Shown: piece after piece, positions 1-8,989 of the stretch
Layout: each line of letters starts with the position of its first letter
How positions within the stretch are numbered: position 1 is the stretch's first letter
Assembly: GCA_025362495.1 (NCBI GenBank)
Contig: JANYGI010000029.1
Coordinates: forward strand, 1-53,825
Length of the DNA stretch: 53,825 bases
Direction of reading: 5' to 3'
Source of the DNA: Byssovorax sp.
Lineage (GTDB): Bacteria > Myxococcota_A > Polyangia > Polyangiales > Polyangiaceae
Translations under genes and position numbers: made by a program
Notes under the pieces: generated by a model
What the model saw: the letters and a program-made list of their open reading frames with translations, nothing else
The model's database searches: none
What the model was told of the DNA's origin: nothing

Positions 1-246
1 CGGTGCGCAATGCGGCGCGGAGAACCGTGTCCACCGCTGCAGCCGGGGTGCGCCGCGCGCTCCCGAGAAGACGCGCGAGCGTGGCGTCGGGAAGCACGTT
101 GGTGACTGCCCGCCCATCCCGTCGGCCACGGCGAAGAGGCCGATGCGCTCAGCGCAGACGAAGCCGTCTTCGTTGTTCGTGCGACCGCCGACGAGAGACC
201 GGCTCGCGTACGTGGCGAGCCCCGCGAGAGCCTCGCCGCGCACCAT
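1..246 (-). pseudogene. PP2C-type Ser/Thr phosphatase fragment, frameshifted and cut by the window edge
   Basis: Read on the minus strand from an ATG at 246, the frame gives MVRGEALAGLATYASRS, then GGRTNNEDGF and LFAVADGMGG. This is the N-terminal hallmark of PP2C phosphatases: R-x-x-N-E-D followed by the metal-binding A-D-G-M-G-G. Directly after ADGMGG the reading loses sense in this frame, while another frame continues plausibly as AVTNVLPDATLARLL and TPAAAVDTVLRAAL, typical of the next PP2C helix. The His-Ala-Ala-Gly-Glu segment that normally follows GMGG is missing. I infer a small deletion plus frameshift, so this is probably a dead or mis-sequenced gene. The rest lies left of the window. 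Confidence 0.6.
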
Positions 247-689
247 CGACGACGGTCCCGAGCTGGGCGCGGTCACGTCGCACCGGCCTTCTGCGCGGCG
301 CAGTTCCGCGGGCGTTCTTCAAGACGCTCGCGCTCTTCGCGCTCGCTGACGATGCGGACCGCCGAGCGCCGATCGAGCGATGTCGCGCCCTCCAGTCTCG
401 TCAGCGCAGGCCGGGGTTGGCCCTCACGCGTCGGCAGCGACGCCAGCGCCAGAGCGAGCGAACGCGAAGGGGCGGGGAGGGCATCACGTGGCGCCGTGCG
501 GACGCCGGTGTGAAGGGAGCGGCTCATCGCGAGCCCTCCGTTTCTTCCTCGTCGCCGACCGAGAGAACCGCGTCGTAGGACGCGTCCACGCTGCGCAAGA
601 CGGCGATGCCATCGCGCAGTCGTTCGACCTCCTCGCTCAGCCGTTCGTGGCCGTGGCCGTCCTCGTCAGGGCCGTGATTCCGCGGACCG
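247..689. other. Stretch with no convincing gene
   Basis: No frame on either strand gives a protein with recognisable motifs and a sensible start. The only protein-like piece is a minus-strand tail ending at a stop at 524-526, which reads ERLSEEVERLRDGIAVLRSV and then a Ser-Val-Asp/Glu-rich end. It looks like the C-terminus of a coiled-coil protein whose front half is gone. Together with the flanking fossils, this suggests eroded DNA. Confidence 0.35.
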
Positions 690-1691
690 TTGGAGTTCTT
701 CGACCTCAACTGCTCCGACGTGCAGAAGTTCTGCTTGACCACCACGGACGGGACCGCCCAGTGCGGCGACCTCTGTCCGCCGGGGCTCGACACCTTCGGT
801 GTCTGCGACGGCGCCGTGGCAAAGCGCTGCGACGGCGCGCTCTACCGGGAGGAGGACTGCGGCAAGGCAGGTGAAGCGTGCGTGCAGCTCGACCGCTTCG
901 GCGTCGGCTGCCGGGGCTGCCCCCACGCCACCACGGTGGGCGAGTGCTCCGCGACCTCGCAGATCACCGGCTGCACCGCGTCCGGCAAGGAGCTGCACGA
1001 GTCCTGCGTGGCCCGCGGCGGCTCGTGCGGCTTCAGCGACGCGGAGTGCCGGAACACGTGCCTCGACCCCAAGCCCCAGGTGGCCTGCGCCTCGGAGGAG
1101 CTCGCCGAGGGGCAGACGAAGTGCAAGGAGAATCCGGTCACCCACTTCTGGTCCATCCTCACCTGCACGGAGGGCCGCGTCGTCGAGTCCGAGTGTCCCG
1201 CGGCCTCGGACGGCTCGGTTACCTGCGCCGAGGTCGACGGAGGAGCCCCCTCTGCCAGACCATCTGCGGCCTCCACGGGCGGCGCTGCCCCGATCGCGGC
1301 GTGCTCGTCGCGTGCGCCGCGGAGGGCCTGGCGTGGATGGATTGCGCGGAGCTGGGCGCCAAGTGCATGGACGACGGCAAGGATGCCTTCTGCGCGTGCT
1401 CCGCGGTGCCGGAGTACGCCGCGCGCTGCTCCACGGACAAGCACGGATGGTCCGTAGGATACGCCGACATGAACCTGGAGCAGGGCGATGCGGGCGATGC
1501 GGGGGACGCGGGCGACGCGGGCGACGCGGGCGACGCGGACGACGCGGGCGACGCGGGCGACACGGGCGACGCGGGCGACGCGGGCGACGCGAGCGACGCG
1601 GGCGACGGAGGGCACGAGGGACCTCCGCTCCAGTACACGTGCAGCGGGGGGGCGGATCGACGTCGCGCCGTGCGCGTGCGCCAAGCCTTGA
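690..1691 (+). pseudogene. Cys-rich secreted-type protein with Asp-Ala-Gly repeat tail, frameshifted twice
   Basis: A Cys-rich protein can be followed through three frame segments. Segment one (690 to about 1245) has about 20 cysteines and ends near TCAEVDGGA. Segment two starts after a run of five C at about 1246, reading LCQTICGLHGRRC, and runs through the GDA repeats. Segment three starts after the G run at 1646-1652 and ends RIDVAPCACAKP at a TGA (1689-1691). The two shifts compensate each other, and both sit in homopolymers. A stop at 675-677 cuts the frame upstream and no signal peptide remains. The nearest start is a TTG at 690 with no ribosome site. Similar Cys-rich extracellular lipoproteins are common in myxobacteria. 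Function unknown. The shifts could be sequencing errors, but the missing N-terminus argues for a real relic. Confidence 0.6.
1484..1609 (+). repeat. 9-bp minisatellite, consensus GGCGACGCG, 14 units
   Basis: Fourteen 9-bp units encode Gly-Asp-Ala with a few substitutions (DDA, GDT, SDA, GDG). The first units use GAT and later ones GAC, so the array has diverged slightly. It forms an acidic, flexible tail just before the C-terminal Cys segment of the relic that contains it. Arrays of this kind expand and contract by slippage. Confidence 0.9.
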
Positions 1692-1779
1692 GCCGGTCGC
1701 TCACGAAGACGCGGTCGACGATAGTGTGCGCCCAGCGTCTGCAGCGCCTTGCCAATGGAAACCGCGGGGGCGCCCGGCT

Positions 1780-2020
1780 TCCCGGGCTCGAGCGCGTCGC
1801 TGTCGCACGCGGAACCCCACGCGCCGCACGGGTTCGCCGAGCGCCAGCCCTGGGCGGCCCGGCGTGCGACTCTCGGCCAGCACCGGCAGCGCCCTCGGTA
1901 ACGCGCTTTTGCCCGCGTTGTTCTCGCCGTAGAAGAGTGCGTTGCCCCGTCTTCGGGGTATCAGTGTGTCCGAAAGAGACGCTTTCACGAACGGTGATGA
2001 ACCTACCGTCCAGGCGATCC
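1780..2020 (-). pseudogene. AAA/RecF-like ATPase N-terminal fragment
   Basis: On the minus strand a frame reads SSPFVKASLSDTLIP, then RRRGNALFYGENNAGKSAL and PRALPVLAESRTP. The Walker A motif GENNAGKS lies at 1905-1928. The order of N-terminal strand, 'NALFYGENNAGKS' and a Leu-rich helix is that of OLD/RecF-type AAA ATPases found as orphans in myxobacteria. After about 90 residues the frame degrades into Arg-rich nonsense with no Q-loop, signature or Walker B, and the start region is also broken. I call it a fossil of the first tenth of such a gene. Confidence 0.55.
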
Positions 2021-2118
2021 TTGCCGCAGAGGCACGCCGTCCGGTGAGCCGGCAGAGATCGGCCGGGCGCTGAACGATTGAGTCCTTGCTCGCCATTTCA
2101 TGGACTAGCCTTCGCACC

Positions 2119-5100
2119 GTGGAACAGCCGCTGAGCCTGCAAGCCATCTCGCTCTGGGCCGCAAAGAACCCGAGCCTCAACGCGGTCCTCGACGCGCCCG
2201 TCGCCCAGACATTCGACCGCCTCGCCCGGCTTGTCCAGAACCGGTCCACGCTCCAGCACCTCGTCAAAGGGCATCGCTGCCGCACCTTGCGCGAAGCGCT
2301 GACGCACCCGTCCGCGGATGTGTGCATGAACGAGGAGCTCACCGGCGCCCGGCGGTCGGCCTTCGTGTCGGTCATCGCGTCGTGGCTCCGCACCCAGGCC
2401 CAGCTCTCGGAGGGGGATGCCCCGGGGATGTCGATGGAGGTTGTTGCGCCCGTCGTCGGTGTCCCGCCGCCGCCGCTGGACGTGGCCGGTCTCCGCGTCT
2501 GGGCGACGCGCCACGGCGTGCTCGAGCGGCTCGACGATCCGGCGACGGTGCTGCAATCGCGCGTCTACACGGAGGCCCAGCCCCTCTTGTTCGGCGACGG
2601 GTCGGGGACATCGCGGGTCGCCGACGTTCTGAAGCCCCCGCCGAGCTCGCGGGCTTCGAGGGGCTACGGAATCCGAGCGTATTACGACGTGGTCGGCGTC
2701 GCGGCGCGCAACTATCTGCTCGAGGTCGCGCGGGCTCGCTCGGCGCAGATGGAGGCCCGACGCGCGCTCGAAGCGCGGGCCCAGGTCCCCACCGAGCCAG
2801 CGCTTCACGCCCTGTTCGCGCGCCTCCAGGCTGCCCGCGCGGAGCTTGCTCGAACCGCGACGGCCCGGCCTCTCGGAACGTTCGTGCCCGTCGCGATGGA
2901 GCTCGCCGACGCGCCGCTGCGCTTCGCCTACCGGGAGGCGACCGAGCCTCGCTATGGCGCCCAACTCGTCAACGTGGAGATCACGATCGACGGCGAGGCG
3001 GGCGATCCGATGAGCGTGCGCTGCTCGTGCGCCCCGGGGCCGGCCTCCGTCTGCGCGCACGCGCTCTCGGCCATCGACGCCGCGATCGACGTGCTTCGCG
3101 ATCCGATGCACCCGGTCCGACCTCGGGTCGCCGAGGTGCTCCGCACGCCGGGCTGGTCGCGCTTCCTGCGCGCGTTCGAGGAAGGGCTCGCCCGCACCGC
3201 CGGGCCCGAGCCGACGCAGGATGCGCGGCTGGCGTTCAGGATCGATCTGAGCCAGGACGCCCCGCGCGTCGACACGGTCGTCCAGAAGCAGCTCAAGCGC
3301 GGAGGCTGGTCGGTCGGTCAGAGCATCAAGCTCGACGATCTCCAGCGCCGCCGCGAGCTGACCCGCGATCCGCGCGACGCGCGCGCGATCGACGCGATGA
3401 GCCTCGGCCTCGAAGAGGCCGGGAGCGTGAGGCCGTCGCGACGGCGCAGTTTCCGGGCGCTCGAAGCCTTGATCCGTCACCCGCGCGCGTTTCTTCACGC
3501 GCGGCCCGACAAGCCCGTCCGGATCGAGCGCGCGCGCGTCCGCCTCGTGTTCGACGCCTCGGACGCCGGCCTGACCATCACTCCGGTCGTCGGAGAGCAA
3601 CGCTTCAGCGCGGCCGCGCTGATGGCAGCCGCGGGCGGTACGGAGAACGTGATCGTCGTCGACGAGGCCACGCCGGCGCTGCTCCTGTGCACGCTCGAAG
3701 CGCCCGCCCTGGCGCTCCTCCTGGCGCTCGCGAGGTACCCGGCGCGGTTCCCGCCCGAGAGTTACGAGGCGCTGCTCAGCCAGCTGATGCCGCTCCAGGA
3801 GAGCATCGAGATCGAGCTGCCCGACGCGCTCCAGGGCGAGTCCATCGACGCCGATCGCCGCATCGTCGTGCGCCTCTCGCCGCGGGCCGAAGGGCCCGAC
3901 ACCGACGTCGCGATCCTCGTGCGCCCGATCGCGGGCGGCCCGCTCTTCCCGCCGGGGGAAGGCGCGACCGTCGTGCTCCACGCCATCGCCGGCCGTCGAG
4001 TCGCCGCCCGGCGCGCGCTCGCCGACGAGGTCGTCGCCGCGACGAACGTCGTCAAAAGCCTCCCGCTGGAGCCCGCCGAGGAGGATACCAGGGGCGGCAA
4101 GCGCGCGTGGAGCTTCAGCCTGCCCCGCGAGGAGAACGTTCTCGATCTGCTCTCTGCGCTCCGCGCGCTGGGGGACCGCGTCGTGGTCGAGTGGCCGGAG
4201 GACGAGCGCAAGATCGAGCTCATGAACCCGGCGCTGAAGCGCGCGTTGAAGATCCGGATCACCCAGAAGCGGGACTGGTTCGGCGTCGAGGGCGAGGTCG
4301 TCGTCGACGGCGAGGAGGTTTCGTTCGCCGCGCTGCTCGACGCGGTTCGCCGCGGTCGGCGCTACGTCGAGGTGGGCCGCCATCGCTTCGCGGCCATCGA
4401 GGACGAGCTCCGGGCGCGGATCGCGACGGCGGGCGATCTCCTGTTCCAGGGTCGCCATGGCCTCGAGGTGGGCCTGCCCGCCGCGGCGGCGCTCGCCGAG
4501 CTGGTCGACGATCCCGCGCAGCTCGTCGCCGTCCAGCGGTGGCGCAACCTCGTGCGGCGCGTCGACGCCGCGCGGGCGCTCGAACCGGTGGTCCCGAAGG
4601 AGCTGCGCGCCGAGCTGCGGCCGTACCAGGTCGAGGGGTATCAGTGGCTCTCGCGGCTCGCCGCGTGGGGCGTCGGCGGGTGCCTCGCCGACGATATGGG
4701 CCTCGGCAAGACGGTGCAGACGCTGGCGTTGCTGATCGAGCGCGCCAGCCTCGGCCCGACGCTGGTCATCGCGCCGACGTCGGTCGGGCCCAACTGGCTC
4801 TCCGAAGCAGCGCGCTTCGCGCCGAGCCTTCGCGCGCGCCTCTATCGAGGCCTCGACCGCGCAGCGGTGCTCCGAGAGGCGGGCCCGGGCGACGTGCTCG
4901 TCACGAGCTACGGGCTTGCTACCCGGGACGCGGAGCAGCTCACCGCCGTGCGCTTCTCCACGCTGGTCCTCGACGAAGCCCAGGCGATCAAGAACGCGCT
5001 CACGCGCCGCGCGCGCGCCGTTCGTGACCTCGACGCCGACTTCCGCGTGGCCCTCACCGGAACGCCGGTCGAGAACCATCTCGGCGAGCTCTGGAGCCTG

Positions 5101-6471
5101 ATGCGCATCGTCGCGCCTGGCCTCTTCGGGAGCTGGGATCAGTTCCGCGAGCGCTACGCGGCGCCGATCGAGCGCGATCGCGATCCCGAGCGCAGCGCGG
5201 CCCTGGCGCGAGCGCTCCGCCCGTTTCTGCTTCGCCGCGCCAAGGCCGACGTCGCCCCCGAGCTGCCCCCGCGCACCGAGATCGCGCGCTTCGTCGACCT
5301 GTCGCCCGGCGAGCGCCGGCTCTACGACGACGCCCGCCGCGTGGCCCTCGCGGCGATCGCGTCGGGCGAGGGCGACGCCCGCTTCATCCTGCTCGCGGCG
5401 CTGACGCGGCTCCGCCGCCTGGCGTGTCACCCGCGGCTCCTCGACGACGCCTCGACCGTGCCGTCGTCGAAGCTCGCCACGCTGCTGGAGATCGTCGCCG
5501 AGCTGCGCGAGACGGGTCATCGCGCGCTCGTGTTCAGCCAGTTCACGACCCACCTCGCGCTCGTCCGCGAGGCGCTCTCACGCGAGAAGATCACGTACGA
5601 GTACCTCGATGGATCCACCCCGTCGGAGGAGCGAACCCGCCGCATCGCGAGCTTCCAGGCTGGCCGCGCCGACCTGTTCTTGATCTCGCTCAAGGCGGGC
5701 GGGACGGGCCTCAATCTGACGGCGGCGGACTACGTGATCCACCTGGATCCGTGGTGGAATCCGGCGGTCGAAGATCAGGCGACGGACCGGGCGCACCGCA
5801 TCGGCCAGGCCAACGCCGTGACGGTGATCCGTCTCATCATGCGCGGCACGATCGAGGAGACCGTGCTGGCCATGCACGGCGAAAAGCGCGCTCTCTCCGC
5901 GAGCGTGTTCGACGAACAGGGCGGCCCTTCGCGCCTCTCGCCCCAGGATCTGGCCGATCTCATCCGCGCCGGCGCGGATGAGGCCGCAGGCGGTGAGAGC
6001 GCCGAGGACGAGGCCGGTGACACGCTCGGCGGGGAGGTCCTGGCGGAGGACGCTGCCGCGCCGACGAGTCGCGCCCCTGCCCGCGCGCGGGCTGCTGCGG
6101 TTGCGACGCCGACGCCATCGCCGACGAGCGCCCCGCCCAGCGACGCGAGCGGTCGGGCGCCTCCGGGCGCGTTGCCCACCGACGCGCCGAAGATCGAAGC
6201 GATCATGGAGGCCGTGCTCGACGATCTCGCGGCGCAGAAGGGTGTCGCCGACCGACGGTACGACAGCACCTTGCGCACCTACGAGCGGGCCTTGCGCCGC
6301 TTCGCCGCGTACGTCGGCGAGAACGCGGCCGAGGGCGCCGACCTGCGGGCGTTGATCGACGGCTACGTCGACGCGCTCCGCGCCGGGCGCTGGCCGGCGC
6401 CGAAGAGCGAGCCGCCGATAGCGCAGGTGGTGATGAACCACGTGCGCGCGTTCCTGGACAGGAGCGGGTAA
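2119..6471 (+). CDS. SNF2-family DEAD/H helicase-like ATPase with SWIM zinc finger
   Basis: Double-stranded-DNA translocase of the Snf2/Swi2 superfamily, probably remodelling protein-DNA complexes or aiding repair or transcription. From the GTG at 2119 it is 1450 residues; a TTG at 2086 would add 11. A SWIM zinc finger (C302-x-C304-x7-C312-x-H314) lies in the first quarter. The helicase core has LRPYQVEGYQWL, Walker A DDMGLGKT (858-865, Lys864), DEAQ (952-955), ALTGTPVEN, SQFTTHL, the motif V region SLKAGGTGLNLTAAD and motif VI DRAHRIGQ. All key residues are intact. A Pro/Ala-rich linker then leads to a C-terminal helical domain of about 95 residues (KIEAIMEAVLDD to VMNHVRAFLDRSG). This layout matches bacterial SWIM-SNF2 proteins. 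It stands alone between fossils and a possible toxin-antitoxin pair. A fragment of a second SNF2 gene lies at 11606-11689. Confidence 0.93.
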   Translation: MEQPLSLQAISLWAAKNPSLNAVLDAPVAQTFDRLARLVQNRSTLQHLVKGHRCRTLREALTHPSADVCMNEELTGARRSAFVSVIASWLRTQAQLSEGDAPGMSMEVVAPVVGVPPPPLDVAGLRVWATRHGVLERLDDPATVLQSRVYTEAQPLLFGDGSGTSRVADVLKPPPSSRASRGYGIRAYYDVVGVAARNYLLEVARARSAQMEARRALEARAQVPTEPALHALFARLQAARAELARTATARPLGTFVPVAMELADAPLRFAYREATEPRYGAQLVNVEITIDGEAGDPMSVRCSCAPGPASVCAHALSAIDAAIDVLRDPMHPVRPRVAEVLRTPGWSRFLRAFEEGLARTAGPEPTQDARLAFRIDLSQDAPRVDTVVQKQLKRGGWSVGQSIKLDDLQRRRELTRDPRDARAIDAMSLGLEEAGSVRPSRRRSFRALEALIRHPRAFLHARPDKPVRIERARVRLVFDASDAGLTITPVVGEQRFSAAALMAAAGGTENVIVVDEATPALLLCTLEAPALALLLALARYPARFPPESYEALLSQLMPLQESIEIELPDALQGESIDADRRIVVRLSPRAEGPDTDVAILVRPIAGGPLFPPGEGATVVLHAIAGRRVAARRALADEVVAATNVVKSLPLEPAEEDTRGGKRAWSFSLPREENVLDLLSALRALGDRVVVEWPEDERKIELMNPALKRALKIRITQKRDWFGVEGEVVVDGEEVSFAALLDAVRRGRRYVEVGRHRFAAIEDELRARIATAGDLLFQGRHGLEVGLPAAAALAELVDDPAQLVAVQRWRNLVRRVDAARALEPVVPKELRAELRPYQVEGYQWLSRLAAWGVGGCLADDMGLGKTVQTLALLIERASLGPTLVIAPTSVGPNWLSEAARFAPSLRARLYRGLDRAAVLREAGPGDVLVTSYGLATRDAEQLTAVRFSTLVLDEAQAIKNALTRRARAVRDLDADFRVALTGTPVENHLGELWSLMRIVAPGLFGSWDQFRERYAAPIERDRDPERSAALARALRPFLLRRAKADVAPELPPRTEIARFVDLSPGERRLYDDARRVALAAIASGEGDARFILLAALTRLRRLACHPRLLDDASTVPSSKLATLLEIVAELRETGHRALVFSQFTTHLALVREALSREKITYEYLDGSTPSEERTRRIASFQAGRADLFLISLKAGGTGLNLTAADYVIHLDPWWNPAVEDQATDRAHRIGQANAVTVIRLIMRGTIEETVLAMHGEKRALSASVFDEQGGPSRLSPQDLADLIRAGADEAAGGESAEDEAGDTLGGEVLAEDAAAPTSRAPARARAAAVATPTPSPTSAPPSDASGRAPPGALPTDAPKIEAIMEAVLDDLAAQKGVADRRYDSTLRTYERALRRFAAYVGENAAEGADLRALIDGYVDALRAGRWPAPKSEPPIAQVVMNHVRAFLDRSG

Positions 6472-6720
6472 CGCCGGCGCGCTCGAAGCGCTCCTTGGAG
6501 GAGGGGAGAGCATGGTTGCGTTCCGGGCCGCTGCGATCACCCGCGTCACCGACATCGCGCACGCCTCCAAGGATGGGGAGATGCAGTTGTCAGTCAGGCG
6601 ATGTAAACGTCGTCGCGCAGGCCAGTGTTACGCCCCGGAGCGCCTGGAGAAAACCGAAGTCTTCCATGGATTCCAACCTGTTGACGGCGCGTCGATGAGC
6701 GGGCACGCTCCGCGCACCAG

Positions 6721-7896
6721 ATGAGCCGGGGCACGTTCAAAGATCTCCGCGACCTGCGGGAGCACCTCGCCAACCTGCGCGCCGTGACGGTCGCCGAGTT
6801 GACGCAGATCCCGCGGGGACGTCTGAACGACATCGAAGAGGGCGCTCCGCCGTCAATCCTCGAGATCGAGCACCTCGCCGCGGTGTACGGCATCGACGCC
6901 GACGCCCTCTGGGACGAACCCATTCATCTCGGAGATGCGGACGCGATCGGGGTGCTCACGAGCCAGGACGAATTTCGCCAGGTGAGCGACATGACGCGCG
7001 CGAAAATGCTCCGCGCCGCAAGCGCCGCGCGCGACCTCGTCACGCTGCACCAGCTCGTCGGCGACGGGATCGAGCCGGTTCCAAAGCTGCCAGCGTTCAA
7101 TCCAATCCTCACGCCTTACCAGCAAGGCGCAGAGCTCGCGCACTCGCTTCGGCGCTCGCTCGGCCTCGGGGTCGCTCCGATACCGTCGCTCCGCGATCTC
7201 GTGGCCCAGAAGCTTCCTTCAATCGCGGTGCTGTATTCAGACCTCGACAGGCACGGCCCGGCCGGGCTCGGGTTCGCCGACGCGACGCGCGGTCCCGCAG
7301 TGGTCCTCAACCTCCGGGGCAAGAATGAAAACGCCGCCGTCAGGCGGTTCAGCCTTGCTCACGAGCTGTGTCATCTACTCGCCGATTGGAACCAGACCGA
7401 TCCGCTGGCCTCCATCTCTGGCTATGTCAGCGACACGGATCTCGCTCGCGAGCAGCGGGCGAATGGCTTCGCCGTGCGGCTGATCTGCCCCGAGACCGTG
7501 GTGCAGCGGTTGAAGAACCACCACGAAGACGACGCAGCCAGGATCTTGATCGAGGAGTACAAGCTCCACTACCAGGCCGCGCGGTTGTACCTTCGCAACG
7601 AAGCAAGCATCCATCTCCCGAAAGAGCCGCCGCCGTCACTTCGATCGCTCGTCAGCCCCGATCCGTCGCTGGAACGCGACGAAAAACCACGAGGAATCGA
7701 GGACTTTCCGCTCACCGAGGTTCCTTTCGAGCGGCGAGGCGTGGTCGCCGAGACCGCGGTCCGCGCGTGGTCACGCGGGCTCCTCGCTCGCGATGCGTGT
7801 TCGCGCTTCCTCGGCGTCACCCCCGGCTCCGAGATCGAGCGGGTCGCGGACTACTTCGGCGAGGATCTCCCGCCGGAGCAGGCCCTCACGGGTTGA
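6721..7896 (+). CDS. XRE-type HTH fused to ImmA/IrrE metallopeptidase
   Basis: The 391-residue protein starts with an XRE-like helix-turn-helix (about residues 8-60, reading VAELTQIPRGRLNDIEEG and ILEIEHLAAVYGIDADALW). Next comes an ImmA/IrrE peptidase domain with the zinc motif HELCH at 214-218 (FSLAHELCHLLADWN) and a downstream Glu in REQRANGFAVRLICPE. This family (COG2856) includes ImmA, which cleaves a phage-like repressor, and IrrE/PprI of Deinococcus. HTH-ImmA fusions are often the regulator or antitoxin-like half of two-gene modules. About 120 residues of unassigned C-terminal tail follow. A PIN-like gene starts 10 bases after the stop, so the two are very likely co-transcribed. The ATG overlaps no other gene. 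Confidence 0.88.
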   Translation: MSRGTFKDLRDLREHLANLRAVTVAELTQIPRGRLNDIEEGAPPSILEIEHLAAVYGIDADALWDEPIHLGDADAIGVLTSQDEFRQVSDMTRAKMLRAASAARDLVTLHQLVGDGIEPVPKLPAFNPILTPYQQGAELAHSLRRSLGLGVAPIPSLRDLVAQKLPSIAVLYSDLDRHGPAGLGFADATRGPAVVLNLRGKNENAAVRRFSLAHELCHLLADWNQTDPLASISGYVSDTDLAREQRANGFAVRLICPETVVQRLKNHHEDDAARILIEEYKLHYQAARLYLRNEASIHLPKEPPPSLRSLVSPDPSLERDEKPRGIEDFPLTEVPFERRGVVAETAVRAWSRGLLARDACSRFLGVTPGSEIERVADYFGEDLPPEQALTG

Positions 7897-7906
7897 GACA
7901 AAGGTC

Positions 7907-8518
7907 GTGCGCCCGGTGCTCTTCGATTCCGACGCGTTCCGCTGCTTGCACGGGCTGCGCTTGCTCGACGTCGTCTGCACCGCACTCGTGCGGCGTACGA
8001 GCATTGTGCTCGCCGACTACGTGGCCCAACACGAGTTGAACCTTTTGCAGCGGGACGTCGAGCGGCTCGAGCGAGCCGGCACGCTCAGGATCGAGCGGCT
8101 GCTCAAAGGAACCGAAGCGGTCAAGCGCTATCGCGAATTCCAGCGCCAACCGGCCAGAGGCGGGCGCCCGCCGGACAAGGGTGAGGCCGAGGCCATCGCC
8201 TGGGCGCTCGACACGCCACCTTACTCTCGTGCGCTGTTCGTCACACGCGACGATGGCGCGAGGCGGTTCGCCAACGAGCAAGGCGTGCCCGTCACCGACG
8301 TGATGGGTATCGTCGTCGAAGCCTGCATCGCCTGCGAGCTCGACCGGAGCGTTGCCGCACAGGCACTCTCGGTATGGGATGATCGTGGACAGCAGCTCTG
8401 CCGACCGGCGGATTACGCCGGGTTCGAAGGCACCTTCGCGGTGCGCGCGCTTCAGCGGGCGACGTGGTGCGATGCGCCACCCGACGAAACGACGCCCGCT
8501 CCGCAAGACGCGAACTGA
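7907..8518 (+). CDS. PIN-like domain protein, probable toxin partner of the ImmA gene
   Basis: The protein of about 203 residues starts at a GTG (7907) just after the ImmA stop, with AAAGG directly before it. The N-terminus RPVLFDSDAF matches the first strand and catalytic Asp of PIN-fold nucleases. KGEAEAIAWAL matches the central acidic helix, and ALFVTRDDGARRFANEQGVPVTD matches the third acidic site and closing strand. PIN domains cut RNA with a cluster of three or four acidic residues. ImmA/IrrE-type proteins paired with PIN-like proteins have been proposed as toxin-antitoxin modules. Which half is toxic here is inference. Frames open upstream of the GTG overlap the ImmA gene and look non-coding. 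Confidence 0.7.
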   Translation: MRPVLFDSDAFRCLHGLRLLDVVCTALVRRTSIVLADYVAQHELNLLQRDVERLERAGTLRIERLLKGTEAVKRYREFQRQPARGGRPPDKGEAEAIAWALDTPPYSRALFVTRDDGARRFANEQGVPVTDVMGIVVEACIACELDRSVAAQALSVWDDRGQQLCRPADYAGFEGTFAVRALQRATWCDAPPDETTPAPQDAN

Positions 8519-8989
8519 CGGCAGCTCGGTCTCCGCCTGCTTGCACCGTGGCGAGCTCCGCCAGCCCATCTCCGGTGTCGGCGCGAGGCCCGCGACGACG
8601 TCCGGCTCCGGGCCCGCGAGCAGCGCGGCGTCGAACGGACGAGCATCCAGCAGTCTCGCGGGCGTGTCCTCGCTGGTGAGCCCGACGACATGGTGCGCTC
8701 GGTGATCTCGAGGCTGGTCAAGTGCAGCACCGTCGAGGTTTTGCTCGCAGCGGACGGAGACTACCGCCTTCGCCTGAGCAACGACGGACGTCAGGAGCAC
8801 CGCGTCGATCCGGCTCCGTCTGTTACCCCGCTGTTACCCCGGCGGGTGGGTTCTGGCGTCCCCTCGTGTCTCGTCCCGGCCCTTCTCGGTGCCCCCTCCC
8901 ATGTCGCAGAAGCATGCGGAACGACCGCGTTTCTGTGGTTTTTCACAAGGTTGGGAGGGGGCCTCCGAGGTGGTCGTGTCGGCGACGAC
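8519..8989. other. Gene-free stretch with weak coding traces
   Basis: No complete gene is visible. A minus-strand frame from about 8700 to 8560 reads HHVVGLTSEDTPARLLDARP and then FDAALLAGPEPDVVAGLAP. A plus-strand frame at 8700-8800 reads ISRLVKCSTVEVLLAADGDY. Both look protein-like for 30-50 residues and then fail. I cannot assign either; they may be further gene remnants. Confidence 0.3.

Noticed and set aside
842-1684. Long minus-strand frame across the Cys-rich relic
   Set aside because: It is the complement of the GC-rich 9-bp array and gives Ala-Arg-Val repeats with no start context. The plus strand has the Cys pattern.
2098-5553. Long open minus-strand frame opposite the SNF2 gene
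   Set aside because: Arg/Glu/Gly-rich shadow of a high-GC gene with full helicase motifs on the plus strand.
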